Shown in pieces: positions 21,878 through 33,271 of a DNA stretch of 64,000 nt. This DNA comes from Enoplolaimus lenunculus (lineage: Eukaryota; Nematoda; Enoplea; Enoplida; Thoracostomopsidae): positions 1 through 64,000 of the forward strand of contig JASANG010000501.1 in assembly GCA_030248215.1 (NCBI GenBank). The letters are read 5' to 3'. The translations under genes and the position numbers were made by a program. The notes below the pieces were generated by a model. The model did not search any database. It had not been told where the DNA came from and was given only the letters and a program-made list of their open reading frames with translations. The first letter of the stretch is position 1; each line of letters starts with the position of its first letter.

Positions 21878-22712
21878 GGAAGAATAGAGGTCATATGCCC
21901 TCTCGAAATTTCTAAGGAAAAATGAAAAAAACCACTTTTGACGGACTTAATTATCCGAATCCTAGGGGTGAAAATTGCCTTGTACAGAAAAATATACCCT
22001 TCAAACGGAAATTCTCTAACTCATGACCGTCAATAATGATCGTTTTTCACTCAAAATAATATTTCTGATATTTAAGAAAAAACTTCTTATATTTAAGAAA
22101 TATGTGATTAGCAAGGTGTACTTGGGAACTGTTTCTGTTTGTAACGCAAAAATCTTCGAAAAAAAGTTTCGAAATGAATTCTGAATATTATTGTATTGAA
22201 AAAGAAATAAACATTTTCGTGTTGTTTTTTTAAAAATTGTCTTAAATATCAGAAAATCTTTTCATATTGGTCGCTGAACTAACTTTTCTGACTAAATTCA
22301 GAAATAAGTTTTTAGGCTAAATGTCGCACGCCGCCACACGCAGATTAAGTAAAACCAAAAATTTATACAAGCATTTTCTTTGAATTTGTAATTATGTGGT
22401 AGACGTCACAGTGTTTAACAACGGATAGTAAAAATAACGGAAACGAAAATTGATCAAAATAAAACCTTAAACGGTAACTGAAAACGGATAATTATTAAAG
22501 TAAAGCAGATTTTTTATTTTTCTGCAAATATAATTGAGGTATGCAAATATTCACTTGGCAAAGAAAAATTGTACAGTAGAAATTGTGAATGCATCTAAAA
22601 AATTTTTTAAATAATTTTAAGTAATTTACAAGTAAATTATGAGAACAAACGGAAACGGATATCCGGTATAAACCTTATTAAGAAACCAGATTAAAATGCT
22701 TGGTCTCAACTT

Positions 22713-22982
22713 TAACCCCTTCTCACATTGAGTTGCCTATAGGCAACTCAGCGCAGTGTATATACGTTAAATAATATATATCGCACCGTGTTTAACAATT
22801 GCAACACGTATACATAGTACAAAATCACCACAAGACGTGAGAGCGCTCTCGGGCTCGAGCGTCAAGCTCCTATAGCTGAGTGGTGATGGTATACGCCTCC
22901 CACTCCAGTCACTGGAGTTCGAATCCTAGCATAAAAGTATGTCTCAGGGGAAATAGAAAATATTTATGTGAGAAAGGGTTAA
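22713..22982 (+). mobile_element. S element: inverted-end repeat with tRNA-like core
   Basis: Ends TTAACCCCTTCTCACATTG and ATGTGAGAAAGGGTTAA. The core has TAGCTGAGTGGT (A-box-like, 22873-22884) and AGTTCGAATCC (B-box, 22916-22926), spaced as in a tRNA gene. A tRNA-derived SINE-like unit combined with DNA-transposon-style ends. Confidence 0.72.
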
Positions 22983-23063
22983 TAACCAATCATTTTCAAG
23001 CCATGACTCAACCACGTGGGAAGTATATTTAATCAGTTTAATAAATTTTCACCCGAATTAAAC

Positions 23064-23417
23064 TTAAGCCCTATTCACACGTGCAAGTTTTTGCGGCGAG
23101 AACTTGCAGCTGCACAACTTGCACTTGCAAGTTTTGTCCAAAATCCCGTGCGAAAAACTTGCAGCTGCAAATAATTCATTAAAAATCACGGCAAGGAATT
23201 TAGCTCACATGTGTGAACAACCATGCAAGTTCACTGAATTTATTGCAGCCGCTTTTCAAAATCCCGTGCGAAAAACTTGCAGCTGCAAATAATTCATTAA
23301 AAATCACGGCAAGGAATTTAGCTCACATGTGTGAACAACCATGCAAGTTCACTGAATTTATTGCAGCCGCTTTTTCATTTCTTGCAGCAAAAACTTGCAC
23401 GTGTGAATAGGGCTTAA
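23064..23417. mobile_element. P element (TTAA-flanked MITE) with internal duplication
   Basis: TTAA outside inverted ends GCCCTATTCACACGTGCAAG and CTTGCACGTGTGAATAGGGC; a TTAA target suggests a piggyBac-type origin (inference). An internal block of about 125 bp (from AATCCCGTGCGAAAAACTTG) occurs twice in tandem. Confidence 0.75.
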
Positions 23418-23799
23418 GTTCTTATTCTAGCAGTAGGCTGGCTATCTGGCGTACCAGCAAAACTGAGTAATTTTTGGTTATATTTTTCTAAATAAACAGT
23501 GATTGATTTGAGGGTCGGCTTACTGTCAAAATGCCCGCTTTGATTTTTAGCGCTGGTTCAACTCTGTTGTTACGTCAGGTGAAATCATTGAATCTACGGC
23601 GTTTCATCCCCTGACAACTATATCACTCTACGGTGTCTTAAAGCCTATGAATCAATCCGATCACAACCCTAAGCGTAGTCCTAAGTTTAAGCCTAAGTCT
23701 AAGTAAAAATATGACTGACGAGTTGATGATTCGATGAACTTTCACATTACTGGTTGTCAGTGAACAAGTTGCCGTGCGACGAATTGTTGTGATACACCT

Positions 23800-23984
23800 G
23801 GCCAATGTTACTTTAAGGAGCGTAACAGTAGATTAAGCGTATTCCTAAGCCTAAGCTTAAGAGTTGCAAGAATGTGTTCCTAAGCCTAAGACTAAACCTA
23901 AGCAAAAAAATGTTATCTAGAATCTAAACTTACTCTTTTATAGACCCACCAGTAACCTGTACGCACCTTAAAGTAACATGGACC
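23800..23984. mobile_element. T2 element
   Basis: GGCCAATGTTACTTTAAGG to CTTAAAGTAACATGGACC; body CCTAAGCCTAAGC with GAATGTGTTCC spacer. Confidence 0.8.
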
Positions 23985-24797
23985 CCGTAATCAGTATCTA
24001 TACAATGTCTCCGGCAGATGATAGCTTTATTTGAGCCTAAGTTTATTGAATTAACCTAAAGTTTAAAAAAAACATTTGTCAAATAATTTCAGAATTACAG
24101 TAAAACTCCGCCCTTTCCGTATCGTTTCACGATATATACTGAAACCTTAACTGCAGGTGCAATAAATTGTTTTGCAAAATGAAAATTGCACGTTTTAATT
24201 GCAGATCCGAAATTGCAAAACTGCACACAAATAAACTTGAAAACTAACAAAAATTTCCACAAAAGTTCAAAGTTAAACCTAAATTGTTAACACAGTGAAC
24301 TGGTCGAGGCGAATCGACGTTACAGGAGGCTGTGTGATGCAAGTAAGATTAATGTTAATATTACACGAAACAATATATATAGAAAATACTGCCGTGTTCT
24401 ATAGCGGTAATTGTTAAGACAGCGTCGTGCTATCAGAAAACTAATTTTAAACATTGACTGTAGATTTAAACTTGACCTAAATATGAATCTTATTACTGAA
24501 CAGAGCAAAAAAAAACTAGAACAATAACGGCAAAGATGACATTGTGATGCGCAAATGTTAACTAATTGCATTTGCATTCAAAATTGCAATTTTAACGCGC
24601 CTGCAATACAAGACAAAAAACAATGATTGCAGTGTACATTGTTGTATAACTGTGTTAAGTAAAGTGACACGTATACTTGAGCTAATTATTACTGATCTCA
24701 AAGGGGTGGTAAGCTATTTGAACAGATAACCGGATAAGAATGAGAAGTATTGAGTAATATATGCTAAAATTAATTATGGACGTTGTAAAATTTATAT

Positions 24798-25049
24798 TTA
24801 AATTTTAGTGATTTGATTTTAACTCGGAATGAGTTGAATCACTCAGTATGAGTTAGGCCTGTCACAAGTCAGAATTTTGAGTTGGTTTAATGCATTCTGC
24901 GTTAATTAATCAACTTACCCAGAGTCAACTCAAATCAAAGTATGAATCTACTTAACTCTGACTGAGTTAATAATTGTTTACTGATATTAATTCAGAAACA
25001 ACTAATTCGCTAGCTGAAATTATTAATCAACTCATTGGAATTTACAGTG
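24798..25049. mobile_element. F element
   Basis: Right terminus GGAATTTACAGTG is clear, left terminus eroded (AAATTTTAGTGATTTG). Confidence 0.7.
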
Positions 25050-25106
25050 TATGTTGCAAGTGTCGTTTCTAAAAATTAAATTAGTCAAATTGGTTTTCGT
25101 TTGATG

Positions 25107-25330
25107 CAGTGTAACTCCACTGAGTAGCTTACTCAACCCAACTACCTAATTAGTTTTTTTCTGACTCAATATCAGTTAACATTAACTAACTCTGAGTCGA
25201 CAGTTGATCATTGTTCTGAGTCGGGTTAATTTCAGGCACATCTAAGATTTCTGAGCTCTGAAACACCTAATTCACACTTAGTTGTTGAAATCATTCTGAA
25301 CTAAAATCAACTTACTGAATTTAACAGTGT
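25107..25330. mobile_element. F element, diverged
   Basis: CAGTGTAACTCCACTGAG to CTGAATTTAACAGTG with ACTCTGAGTC-type inner repeats. Confidence 0.65.
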
Positions 25331-25520
25331 ACTAGAAGTGGTATTTTGTATAATTTAGATGTAAGCAGGCAAACAACAGGAGGATCGGCAGGATTTCGTT
25401 TCAAAAGGCCAGAGGTGGGCCTTTGAGTATTGCGGCGTTTGTCCGATGAGTCGGTTGATGCAACTTGAGCCACGCAACAAAATGAGAGAAGCATACTTAT
25501 GTAATTACTAAACGACCTCA

Positions 25521-25776
25521 CACTGTAAATTCCAATGAGCTGATTAGTCAATTAAGCTAGCGAGTTGGTTATTTGTGAATTAGTATCAGTAAACATTAAC
25601 CCACTCTGAGCTGAGTTGACTCTCACTCTAAGTTGTGTTGACTTTGGGTGAGTTGATTAAAATTAACTCACAATGAATTGAATCAACTCAAAATTCTGAG
25701 TTCTGATAGTATTAAAACTCCGACTGAGTGATTCAACTCATGCTCAGCTGAAATCAACTCACTGAAATTTACAGTG
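25521..25776. mobile_element. F element
   Basis: CACTGTAAATTCCAATGAG to CTGAAATTTACAGTG; good palindromic body. Confidence 0.85.
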
Positions 25777-26154
25777 CAAGGCAAATGGTTATGGAATGCA
25801 GTTGTTTAAGGTTACTTAAATTCTAATACCTTCAGGCAAAGTTATTTTTGTCTAAAATACGTTATATTTTAGAGAAGATTCAACGAGCACCTATATTTTA
25901 TTTAGGTCATTGTCATAAATATAAAATGCATAAATGTAATAGAAATAATAGACAACAATGCAAAATATGTCAACAATTGCAGTTTGCAGTCAATATTTAA
26001 CTGTTAACAATCGCACACGACTGCAATTTTAAGCGATAAACGATTTGAATGCATATATCAGCAATTTGGGGTTCAGAATATTTAAATTCTTATAAAAAAA
26101 TTGGGAGCGAAGCGGGGCACTCGTGTACGTTTGGTACCTGCCAGTTGATCAGTT

Positions 26155-26581
26155 TACTGTAGTGACCCGAATAAGAGGGGAGGACTGATATTTATTTGGC
26201 CTCTCAAGAGGATACCCCCTTGTTATTCGGTTACGGAGTGTTATTTATTTTTAACCCATGCTCCCCGCCCTTCGTTACTGATTTATATCCGGTACTGGAA
26301 TTATCCGTTGAATTAAACGTTTATTTGTCTTATGTCAATAGCTTGAGCGATAATACAAGGTTATATTTAAGAATGTACTTTCAAAATTTACATACGCTTT
26401 ACAGTTTCGAACTCAAATTATTTAATCCTGGAGGGTTAATTGACCATGATGGACTCTAACTAGAGCCTAGGGACTCTGTCCGCTTACGGGATCTTATTAC
26501 TTATACGGACGCCTACTGATTCGGACTCAAAATGGGGACCCCACCTCTGATTTCCCCCATCTTATTCGGGTCAATACAGTA
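26155..26581. mobile_element. M element (mariner-like MITE)
   Basis: TA-flanked inverted ends CTGTAGTGACCCGAATAAG and CTTATTCGGGTCAATACAG; 427 bp, no transposase. An 87-codon open frame inside has no recognisable similarity. Confidence 0.82.
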
Positions 26582-26591
26582 TACCATTTGG

Positions 26592-26745
26592 AAACCGGCT
26601 GATTTAATTCTGGGTGACTTGATTACGTAACTCAGAATGAATTCGATCAATTCAGAATTCTAAGTTCTGAAAAACCTAATTCAGAGCTCAGACTTCTGAG
26701 TGGATTCAACTCGTGAGTTAAAATCTACTTACTGGAAGTTGCAAT
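26592..26745. mobile_element. F element, partial
   Basis: Inner F sequence (GATTTAATTCTGGGTGACTT and ACTCAGAATGAATTCGATC) without intact termini. Confidence 0.6.
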
Positions 26746-26854
26746 GTTGTCCGAGATCAACCCAACGCAGTGTGCAATAATTGCACAAATATTGCTAACA
26801 TGTAACTTCAGTGTATACCATCGTGTTTGTTAATAGCAATAAAACAGTTGCACA

Positions 26855-27088
26855 CACTGTAAATTACTATGAATCGAATTAGTTCTTTCTGAGTTAATAT
26901 CAGTAAACATTAATTGATTTTGAGTTGTGTTCATTCTCACTTAGAATTGAGTTGATTCCGGGTGACTTGATCAATTAACTCAGAATGACTTGGATCAACT
27001 CACAATTTTGAATTCAGATCGACCTACCTCAGACTACGTAATTGAGCTCATTCTGCATTAAACTCAACTCCTTCTAAGTTACAATAGA
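26855..27088. mobile_element. F element, diverged
   Basis: CACTGTAAATTACTATGAA start; the right end is eroded near AAGTTACAATAG. Confidence 0.7.
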
Positions 27089-29212
27089 TTTTTTAGGCTT
27101 TTACGACACTGAGGAACAAAGCATACAATATTCAGTCAGTTAATAATCTATATATTGTAACGCCGCTTAGGAATTATAACTACTTACCACAAGGTTTCAA
27201 TTCGTGGCATGCACTATCAATAAACCCCCAAAACTGACCGATAAAATTGTAAACTTCCAGAGCGAAAATAATAGCGAAAAACTCGGTTTTCCAAGCGATA
27301 AATATGGCGCCCACAGCCCGTTGGTAAGTTAAAGTAAACTGCCAATTGCATTGAAGTAAACAGCAAAATTCTAACTAGTTCCCTTCTCTAACCGCGCTCT
27401 CCGTTTATATATCAGCTAACTGTTTAACCGTAGCATTCAGAAATTTTACAACACTTTTTAACTACCCTTTCTAAATCTTACAACTGTGTACATTTCATAA
27501 ATATCAACATTTCAAATTATTTTCTCTTTTTTCTCCATATACAGCTTGTGAACAATGCCTATTCATTACTCGTTTTAAATATAAAAATTTAAGCAAAGTG
27601 TGAATAATCACCAAAAGTTACACTGTGCCACACTCCTTCCCCATTTTGAAGATAAAACTTAAATTGTAACTCTTACAGAAGCGTCATGTGCTGATTGATT
27701 GAGTTGACTGCTTGATTATTGGTTCCTAAAGTGTTCAGTGTTAGGTTGATTATTTGGTCCACCGTTTTGTTGTACAAAAGAAGTGTTGTTTGTTGGATTG
27801 TAAATTGGAATCAACGTTTCAAGTTAGTTTGTACGCGTGGCAGTGATTGCATCATTCTGTGCAAATTGTGCAAATGCAATCTGCAAATCATTAATTGATG
27901 TTTCAAGTAAATTAAATCGCTCGTTTTGATGTTTTATCACAGATTCAAGCACTTCAATAACTTGGGATGTTTGTTCGTGTTGTTTGGTCATTTGACTACT
28001 TATTGCTCCGCGCCCGTCCGATATCTCGTTGCGTACTTGGTCTTCTAATCGTACAAGTTGAAGTCGTAATTGCGCGAGTAATTTTTGGGTGCGTTGCGAT
28101 ATCTCAGTGCCCGTTTCTCTGACTAGCTCGTTGTCAGTACTCGTCGCCTTATCAGCGTGCCCAACGTCTCTCACTGGTTCATCCAAAAAGTTTTCCTCGA
28201 ACTCAATGCTGGGTTCTGGCATGGATGCCATTGCTGCGTCACTGGTAGTGGGTGTCGGTTGGTAATATTGCTCTCCGCTTGTGGTGATATTAGTCATAAA
28301 TAGCTGCCAGGGATTCACATTAGCTTGTGGTGTGTCAAGATAGTTCAAAAGCACTTGAATTATATTCGTACGTGGTGTTACTGTGAGGAAATGTATGATC
28401 TCGGTCAGTTTGTTGCTTTGTTCAGATACTGAATAATCTGAGGGAACGAACAGAAAGTGTAAAAAAAAATTTCGCAAGCTGTGGCCGGTAGTGTGTACAT
28501 AAGTCAGATTCACTAAGTTGTCTGATAGTTAGAGCAAGTTTTACAAAAAACATACCTTGTATGATGATTATGTCGCGCCTCTGAAAGCTACGACGTATGC
28601 TACAATCACTGCAAAACCTGTAAAAGTCTTCGTTTGTTACCATGGGATCCTGTTGTCATCTATAACGCTCCTGTAAGTCAGTTGGTAAGGTTTTCGGTTG
28701 CATACGGATCTCCGAAAAACGTTTAATGTGATTCACGTTCACGCGGAACGGTTGCTTTTCAGGATGATCACAATGTTTCACTAACGCTGTTGTGGGTGTG
28801 AGTTCTAAAATACGATAAGGTCCTCTCCAGAGATGATCAAATTTTGTGGTAATACCCTTCTTGCGGTTGAGTCTATGTAGCAAGACTCTTTCTCCAGTGC
28901 AAAACTGATGCGGTTTACTTTTCTTGTCATAATATCGTTTCTGCTTCGCTAGGGCGGCGTTGATGCATTTAAGCTACCTCCCAAGCTAGCGCAAGTTTGC
29001 GATAAATTTCCACGGAATAATTTTCCGGGTCCTGATTTCCCATAGTTAGTGGTAACAGTGATGTATCAGAAGGAAGATAAGGGTCTCTGCCATAAAGCAG
29101 AAAAAAGGGTGATTCGTTAGTAGACTCATGCACACTGATTCTATAAGCAAATAGTACAGAAGGCAGGTATTGATCCCAATCTGTTTGTGAATTGTTTGTG
29201 TATGTAGGTGGC

Positions 29213-30401
29213 TGTGCCACACTTAAACCTATTTCAAACTAAAACTAAAATATAAAATAAAACCCTATATCAAAACCACACCTTAAGGGAGTCCCTGGCT
29301 CCACCTAGTCTCTCTTAGAACTTAAGTTAGGCTTAGGCGTTGCTACAAGGCGTAAAAACTGGTAAATCTATGCTATGGCGGCTGTGTCCGCAATGTTGAA
29401 CTTACCTGGGCCCTGCGTGGCCATAGAACGTCGTTGATTAATGGTGCATATCGTTTTGGCCTAATCTGCTATAAAGGACATAGCTAGGCTATGTCAGCAC
29501 CAATATGGTGCTTTATTGTTATGAGTGTCTCAGGTTGTTGTTGTTGTGTTGGAACCAGAACCGGGTGTGTGGCTCTGGACCTCAACCGCATCGCGGACAC
29601 CCAATTGTGGGTGTCGGCAGAAATGCAAATGAGGTCGAGATGCATATGGGTAGCCAGGACCGGAATCATTATTATATTCTTGGCTGATAGAAACGGTCGC
29701 TAATTTTTGGTCTCGATATTTGGTGCGCATCTAAAGTTTTATTTCCTTTATTTCTTTTGTTGAACTTGTACGGGTCGCGGTAAGTAGGATTGAATCAAAT
29801 TAGTTTAAGTTTAGTCACGGTGGCTTAAGATGTGAAGGAAACTACGGAGTATTGGTTTAGTCGGCATTGCGCAAGGCGCGGGAATTACCCAGTATTGGAT
29901 ACTGGTGTTATGTGTTAAACGGGAAACTTGGGCATTACCGGAGAACCTGGGAAAAGTAGTCTAATAAATCTAACGGGGTTAGATTTATTATTCTACAACG
30001 GCTGGGCCAAATCTAACGGGGTTAGATTGGTCGGAAATTTGGTGTAACTCTAACGGGGTTAGAGTACACGGTTTAACAGGATGTAATTGTAACGGGGTTA
30101 GAATTGTACAGATTCTGGAAAACGGCAAAAATATTAGTAACGGTAAAGCCAGTGGCTGGATTAAACCAGATTCAGGCGTCGGCTTTAAGGATTCCGGCTC
30201 GGGTTGCCAGTTAAATTGCATAACCTGTAATTTGCTGGTATTAAATATCGAATATTAGTGTCATACGGGTTTTGGGTTGGGATTTCTAATAAACATTTAC
30301 CGGCCGCGTTTACTAAATCAGAGCGATAAGCATACATCGAGAAAAGAACTATACAGGCGATACAGGATACAGGCTTAAGTCGAAATCACGAACTTCTCAC
30401 A
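29213..30401. mobile_element. Insertion in the gypsy fossil, possibly a solo LTR of another element
   Basis: A 1.19-kb segment separates two parts of the integrase region. Its ends read TGTGCCACAC and CTTCTCACA (TG...CA), flanked by weakly similar 5-mers (GTGGC, GTGTA). It carries no coding potential I recognise, but has an AATAAA near 30290 and a cluster of GGG-loop hairpins (29962-30109). Solo LTR is an inference from size, ends and lack of genes. Confidence 0.4.
29962..30109. repeat. Four GGG-loop hairpins
   Basis: Each has the core CTAAC-GGG-GTTAG or a close variant. Stems: 29962-29990 (13 perfect pairs), 30007-30030, 30042-30069, 30083-30109. The outer stem bases differ between copies but remain complementary within each copy, apart from single bulges or mismatches. 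Confidence 0.75.
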
Positions 30402-30849
30402 GTGTACATTGCTATCATATTTGCTAATGTGGGATTAAATTTTTCAACGAGACCATCGCATCTAGGATTAAGGGAAGTGGTGTTTAGCTTTCGTGTATTA
30501 AGAATCTTGCACACTTCTGCAATTAGTTCGCTCAAGAAATTTGTGCCTCGGTCAGTGAGTAGTGCTTGCGGCGAACCATGTGTGCACATGAAGTTTTCGA
30601 TTAAAAGTTTGGCATTGACTGAACCCTTTTTTGTTTGACAAGAAGCACATGATTTTATGCAATGAAGTATCTCCTTGGAAATATTTGGCCAAAAATAGTA
30701 TCGCATAATTTTCGCAAGGGTTTTCTTGTAACCCAAGTGTCCACAAATAATATCATCATGGTGAATTGTGAGGATTTCCTGGCGAAGTGATTGTGGAACA
30801 ACAACTAAATCTCTACCATTGTAATGCATGAAACGCCACTATTTCGTCC

Positions 30850-31014
30850 ATCCGGGAAAAAAAGAACCGCAGAAAGCAAACGCACGGACGAAAACAGAAA
30901 AACCGAAAACAAAAAAAAAAAAAAAAAAAAAACATGAAAAAAAAAAAATAAAAATTTAAAAAATAAAAATAATTTAAAACAAAAAAAACAAAAGAAAAAA
31001 TAAAAAAAAATAAA

Positions 31015-31055
<41 letters not shown>

Positions 31056-31440
31056 AAGAGCAAAACAAACACACAAAAGCAACAGAACCAAAAAAAACCC
31101 CAAAAAAAATAAAAAAACAAAAAAAAAAAAAAAACAAAAAAAAAAAAAAAAACCAACAAAAAAAAAAAAAACAAACAACAAAAAAAAAAACAAATAAAAA
31201 AAAAAAAAAAACACAACAAACAACAAAAAAAAAAAAAAAAAAACAAAAAAAAAAAAAAAAAAAAAAAAAATTCAAAAATAAAAAATACAAAAAAAAAAAA
31301 TAAAAAAAAAAATCCTTCTATTATTAAAAATAAAAAATAAAATTAAAAAAAAAACTAAAAAAAAAAAAAAAAAATAAAAAAAAAATATTTACAAAAAAAA
31401 ACAACCCAAACAAAAGAAAATAAAGTACATTGTTTTTGAC
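30850..31440. repeat. A-rich low-complexity block
   Basis: Almost 600 bases of A runs broken by single C, T or G bases, in the middle of the gypsy pol remnant. Either a simple-sequence expansion or low-quality sequence or assembly; the texture (homopolymers with isolated substitutions) favours the second. The long minus-strand Phe-rich open frames across it are not genes. Confidence 0.7.
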
Positions 31441-32817
31441 AAAGTTGTATTTCGTAGCATGTGGACTCGATGGTCGTTGCTTAAGCTTATTTATTAAAGT
31501 TTGAATTTCATAGTCGTCTCGTTGAAGCTGTTCAATAGTTTGACTGTAAGTTGGTAGGTTAGAGTTTGTTTGGAAAAGATGTGCATTCCTCTTTTTTTGT
31601 GTCGCTGCTCTTACGGCACAAGTATGAAATGGCAATCTAGAAAGTGCATTCGCAACTATGTTCTCTTTGCCAGGGGTATAATCAATAACAATGTCATATT
31701 CTTGTATCCGTAAACCCCAACGTGTCCGTCTAGAAGATGTATGCTGATAATCACACGCAGGGTTCTAATGAAAGTCAATATGTCCTGCGTAATTTAACAG
31801 CCAAATCAGTAATGTTAACTGGCCGACACTATTGAAAATCAATGTTCTTTATTCACCGCTCGCTTCCTATAGTTTCAAAAACAGAATTTCTCCCAAAGTT
31901 CAAACCGTTGCCACACCAAAAAATCCCAAAATTCTCGTTATTTTAACTTCTCAAATATCAAAAAATGACTATTATTTTCCGCTCTCCGAATATTTCTGGC
32001 GCCACTCTCATAGCAAAAATGTTGCTATTTCATAATTTAAACACAATAGCTATTCATCGCAAAACTTTTAAGTATTCCACCTTTAAGTTAACGAGTGAAT
32101 CACTAAAAGTAGCTGAGCGCTCGTTACAATATTATAGCTAAAACGCCCCATATACGTATTTTGGCAGCGTTCCAGTTGTTGTAATGATTGTTTCATTTTC
32201 ATATATAAACAATAGACAGCATGTATATGCAAATTAGAACACATTCTTTAAAAGTTTTGTGTGGAACATTTTAAAGTTGCAAATTTGCAACCACGTTGAC
32301 TCGTTTAGGTTAAAGTCGATTCAGAACAATTCTCGCGTTGTTTAAACTTTTTTCTATTTATCACTTGGGTACCAAATGAAAAAAAGGACTCCGTATACAT
32401 GCCTTCGAAAATCTACTTATTGTTCCGGGTTTGGCTGAAATAATTCTTAATCTTAATCTGAAGAGTGTTTCTCATTATTTTAAACGCTTTTATATTTTCG
32501 ACGTTAATATAAATTTACACTGTTTTTTCTGTACTCAAACGAGAAAAAACAACGTTGGATAAGCGTGGGCCGCTGATTAAGCCATTTTTGTGTGAGTATA
32601 TCACAGATTTTTACCGAAAACGAAAACGAATTATCCGGTTGCACTCGGCTTGGATAAAAAGAAGATTTTTGTGAAAAAGGGTCACAAATTTAAATGTCAT
32701 TCGACGCCACTTGCTGAGAGATGACTGAGTTCAGCGATGCTAATTTTGCTACCATCTGGCAGCTTTTTCGCAAGTTAATAGGTAAATATTATATATATGT
32801 ATATATATTTATATATC

Positions 32818-33071
32818 ATGAATATTTTCTATTTCCACTGAGATCTACTTTTATGCTAGGATTCGAAGTCCAGTTACTAGAGTGGGAGGCGTATACCGTC
32901 AGCTCTCAGCTATAGGAGCTTGACGCTCGAGCCCGAGGGGGCTCTCACGTCTTGTGGTGATTTAGTACTATGATACGTGTTGCAATTGTTAAACACGATG
33001 CGATATATATTTTTAACGTATATACACTGCGCTGAGTTGCCTATAGGCAACTCAATGTGAGAAGGGTTTAA
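32818..33071 (-). mobile_element. S element, reverse orientation
   Basis: Begins CATGAATATTTTCTATTTCC, with GGATTCGAAGTCCAG (B-box, reverse) and AGCTATAGGAGCTTGACGC; ends AATGTGAGAAGGGTTTAAC. The left terminus is eroded. Confidence 0.7.
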
Positions 33072-33097
33072 CTGCCTAATTTCGCCTCATCTCCGCC

Positions 33098-33270
33098 TGC
33101 ACCTCGGGTTCCGGCAAGATATGGTGACCTCCGGCTCCGGCAAGTTATGTTGACCTCCGGCTCCGGCAATATATATACTTCCGCATACGGCAAGATATGT
33201 TGACCTCCGGCTTCCAAACCCCCCGCGCCCCCCCCGGCAAGTTATGTTAACCTCCGGCTCCGACTCTGGT
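33098..33270. repeat. Short GC-rich repeats
   Basis: Five or so copies of GACCTCCGGCTCCGGCAAG with TTATGTT or ATATGTT spacers (period about 29); a related block is at 35290-35400. Confidence 0.7.
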
Positions 33271-33271
33271 A

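Larger units (their letters stand above)
21714..27155. other. Upstream flank of the collagen gene, transposon-rich
   Basis: The TTTTCAG at 21714-21720 (minus strand) is the likely spliced-leader acceptor of the collagen. No promoter motif can be called. 21900-22710 and 24000-24780 are plain AT-rich sequence; the rest is T2, P, S, F and M elements. Confidence 0.6.
27156..32128 (-). mobile_element. Fossil Ty3/gypsy LTR retrotransposon
   Basis: The ends read TGTAACG and CGTTACA and are flanked by ATAT on both sides (27152-27155, 32129-32132). Candidate LTRs: 3' LTR about 27156-27622, with a purine-rich tract just inside it (about 27630-27650), and a diverged partner at about 31785-32128. On the minus strand, recognisable pol pieces lie in order: end of RNase H and connector (about 31440-31770), integrase zinc-binding and core region (about 30386-30829, 28969-29220) and integrase C-terminus (about 28656-28883). 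A 690-bp open stretch (27824-28513) with heptad-like repeats follows; I do not recognise its family. Gag, protease and most of reverse transcriptase are not seen. Broken in many places, and host to at least one insertion. LTR divergence suggests it is old. Confidence 0.78.

Noticed and set aside
26196-26459. 87-codon open frame
   Set aside because: Lies wholly inside a mariner-like MITE; other copies do not keep the frame.
30805-31290. Phe-rich open frames
   Set aside because: Product of A-rich low-complexity sequence read on the minus strand.
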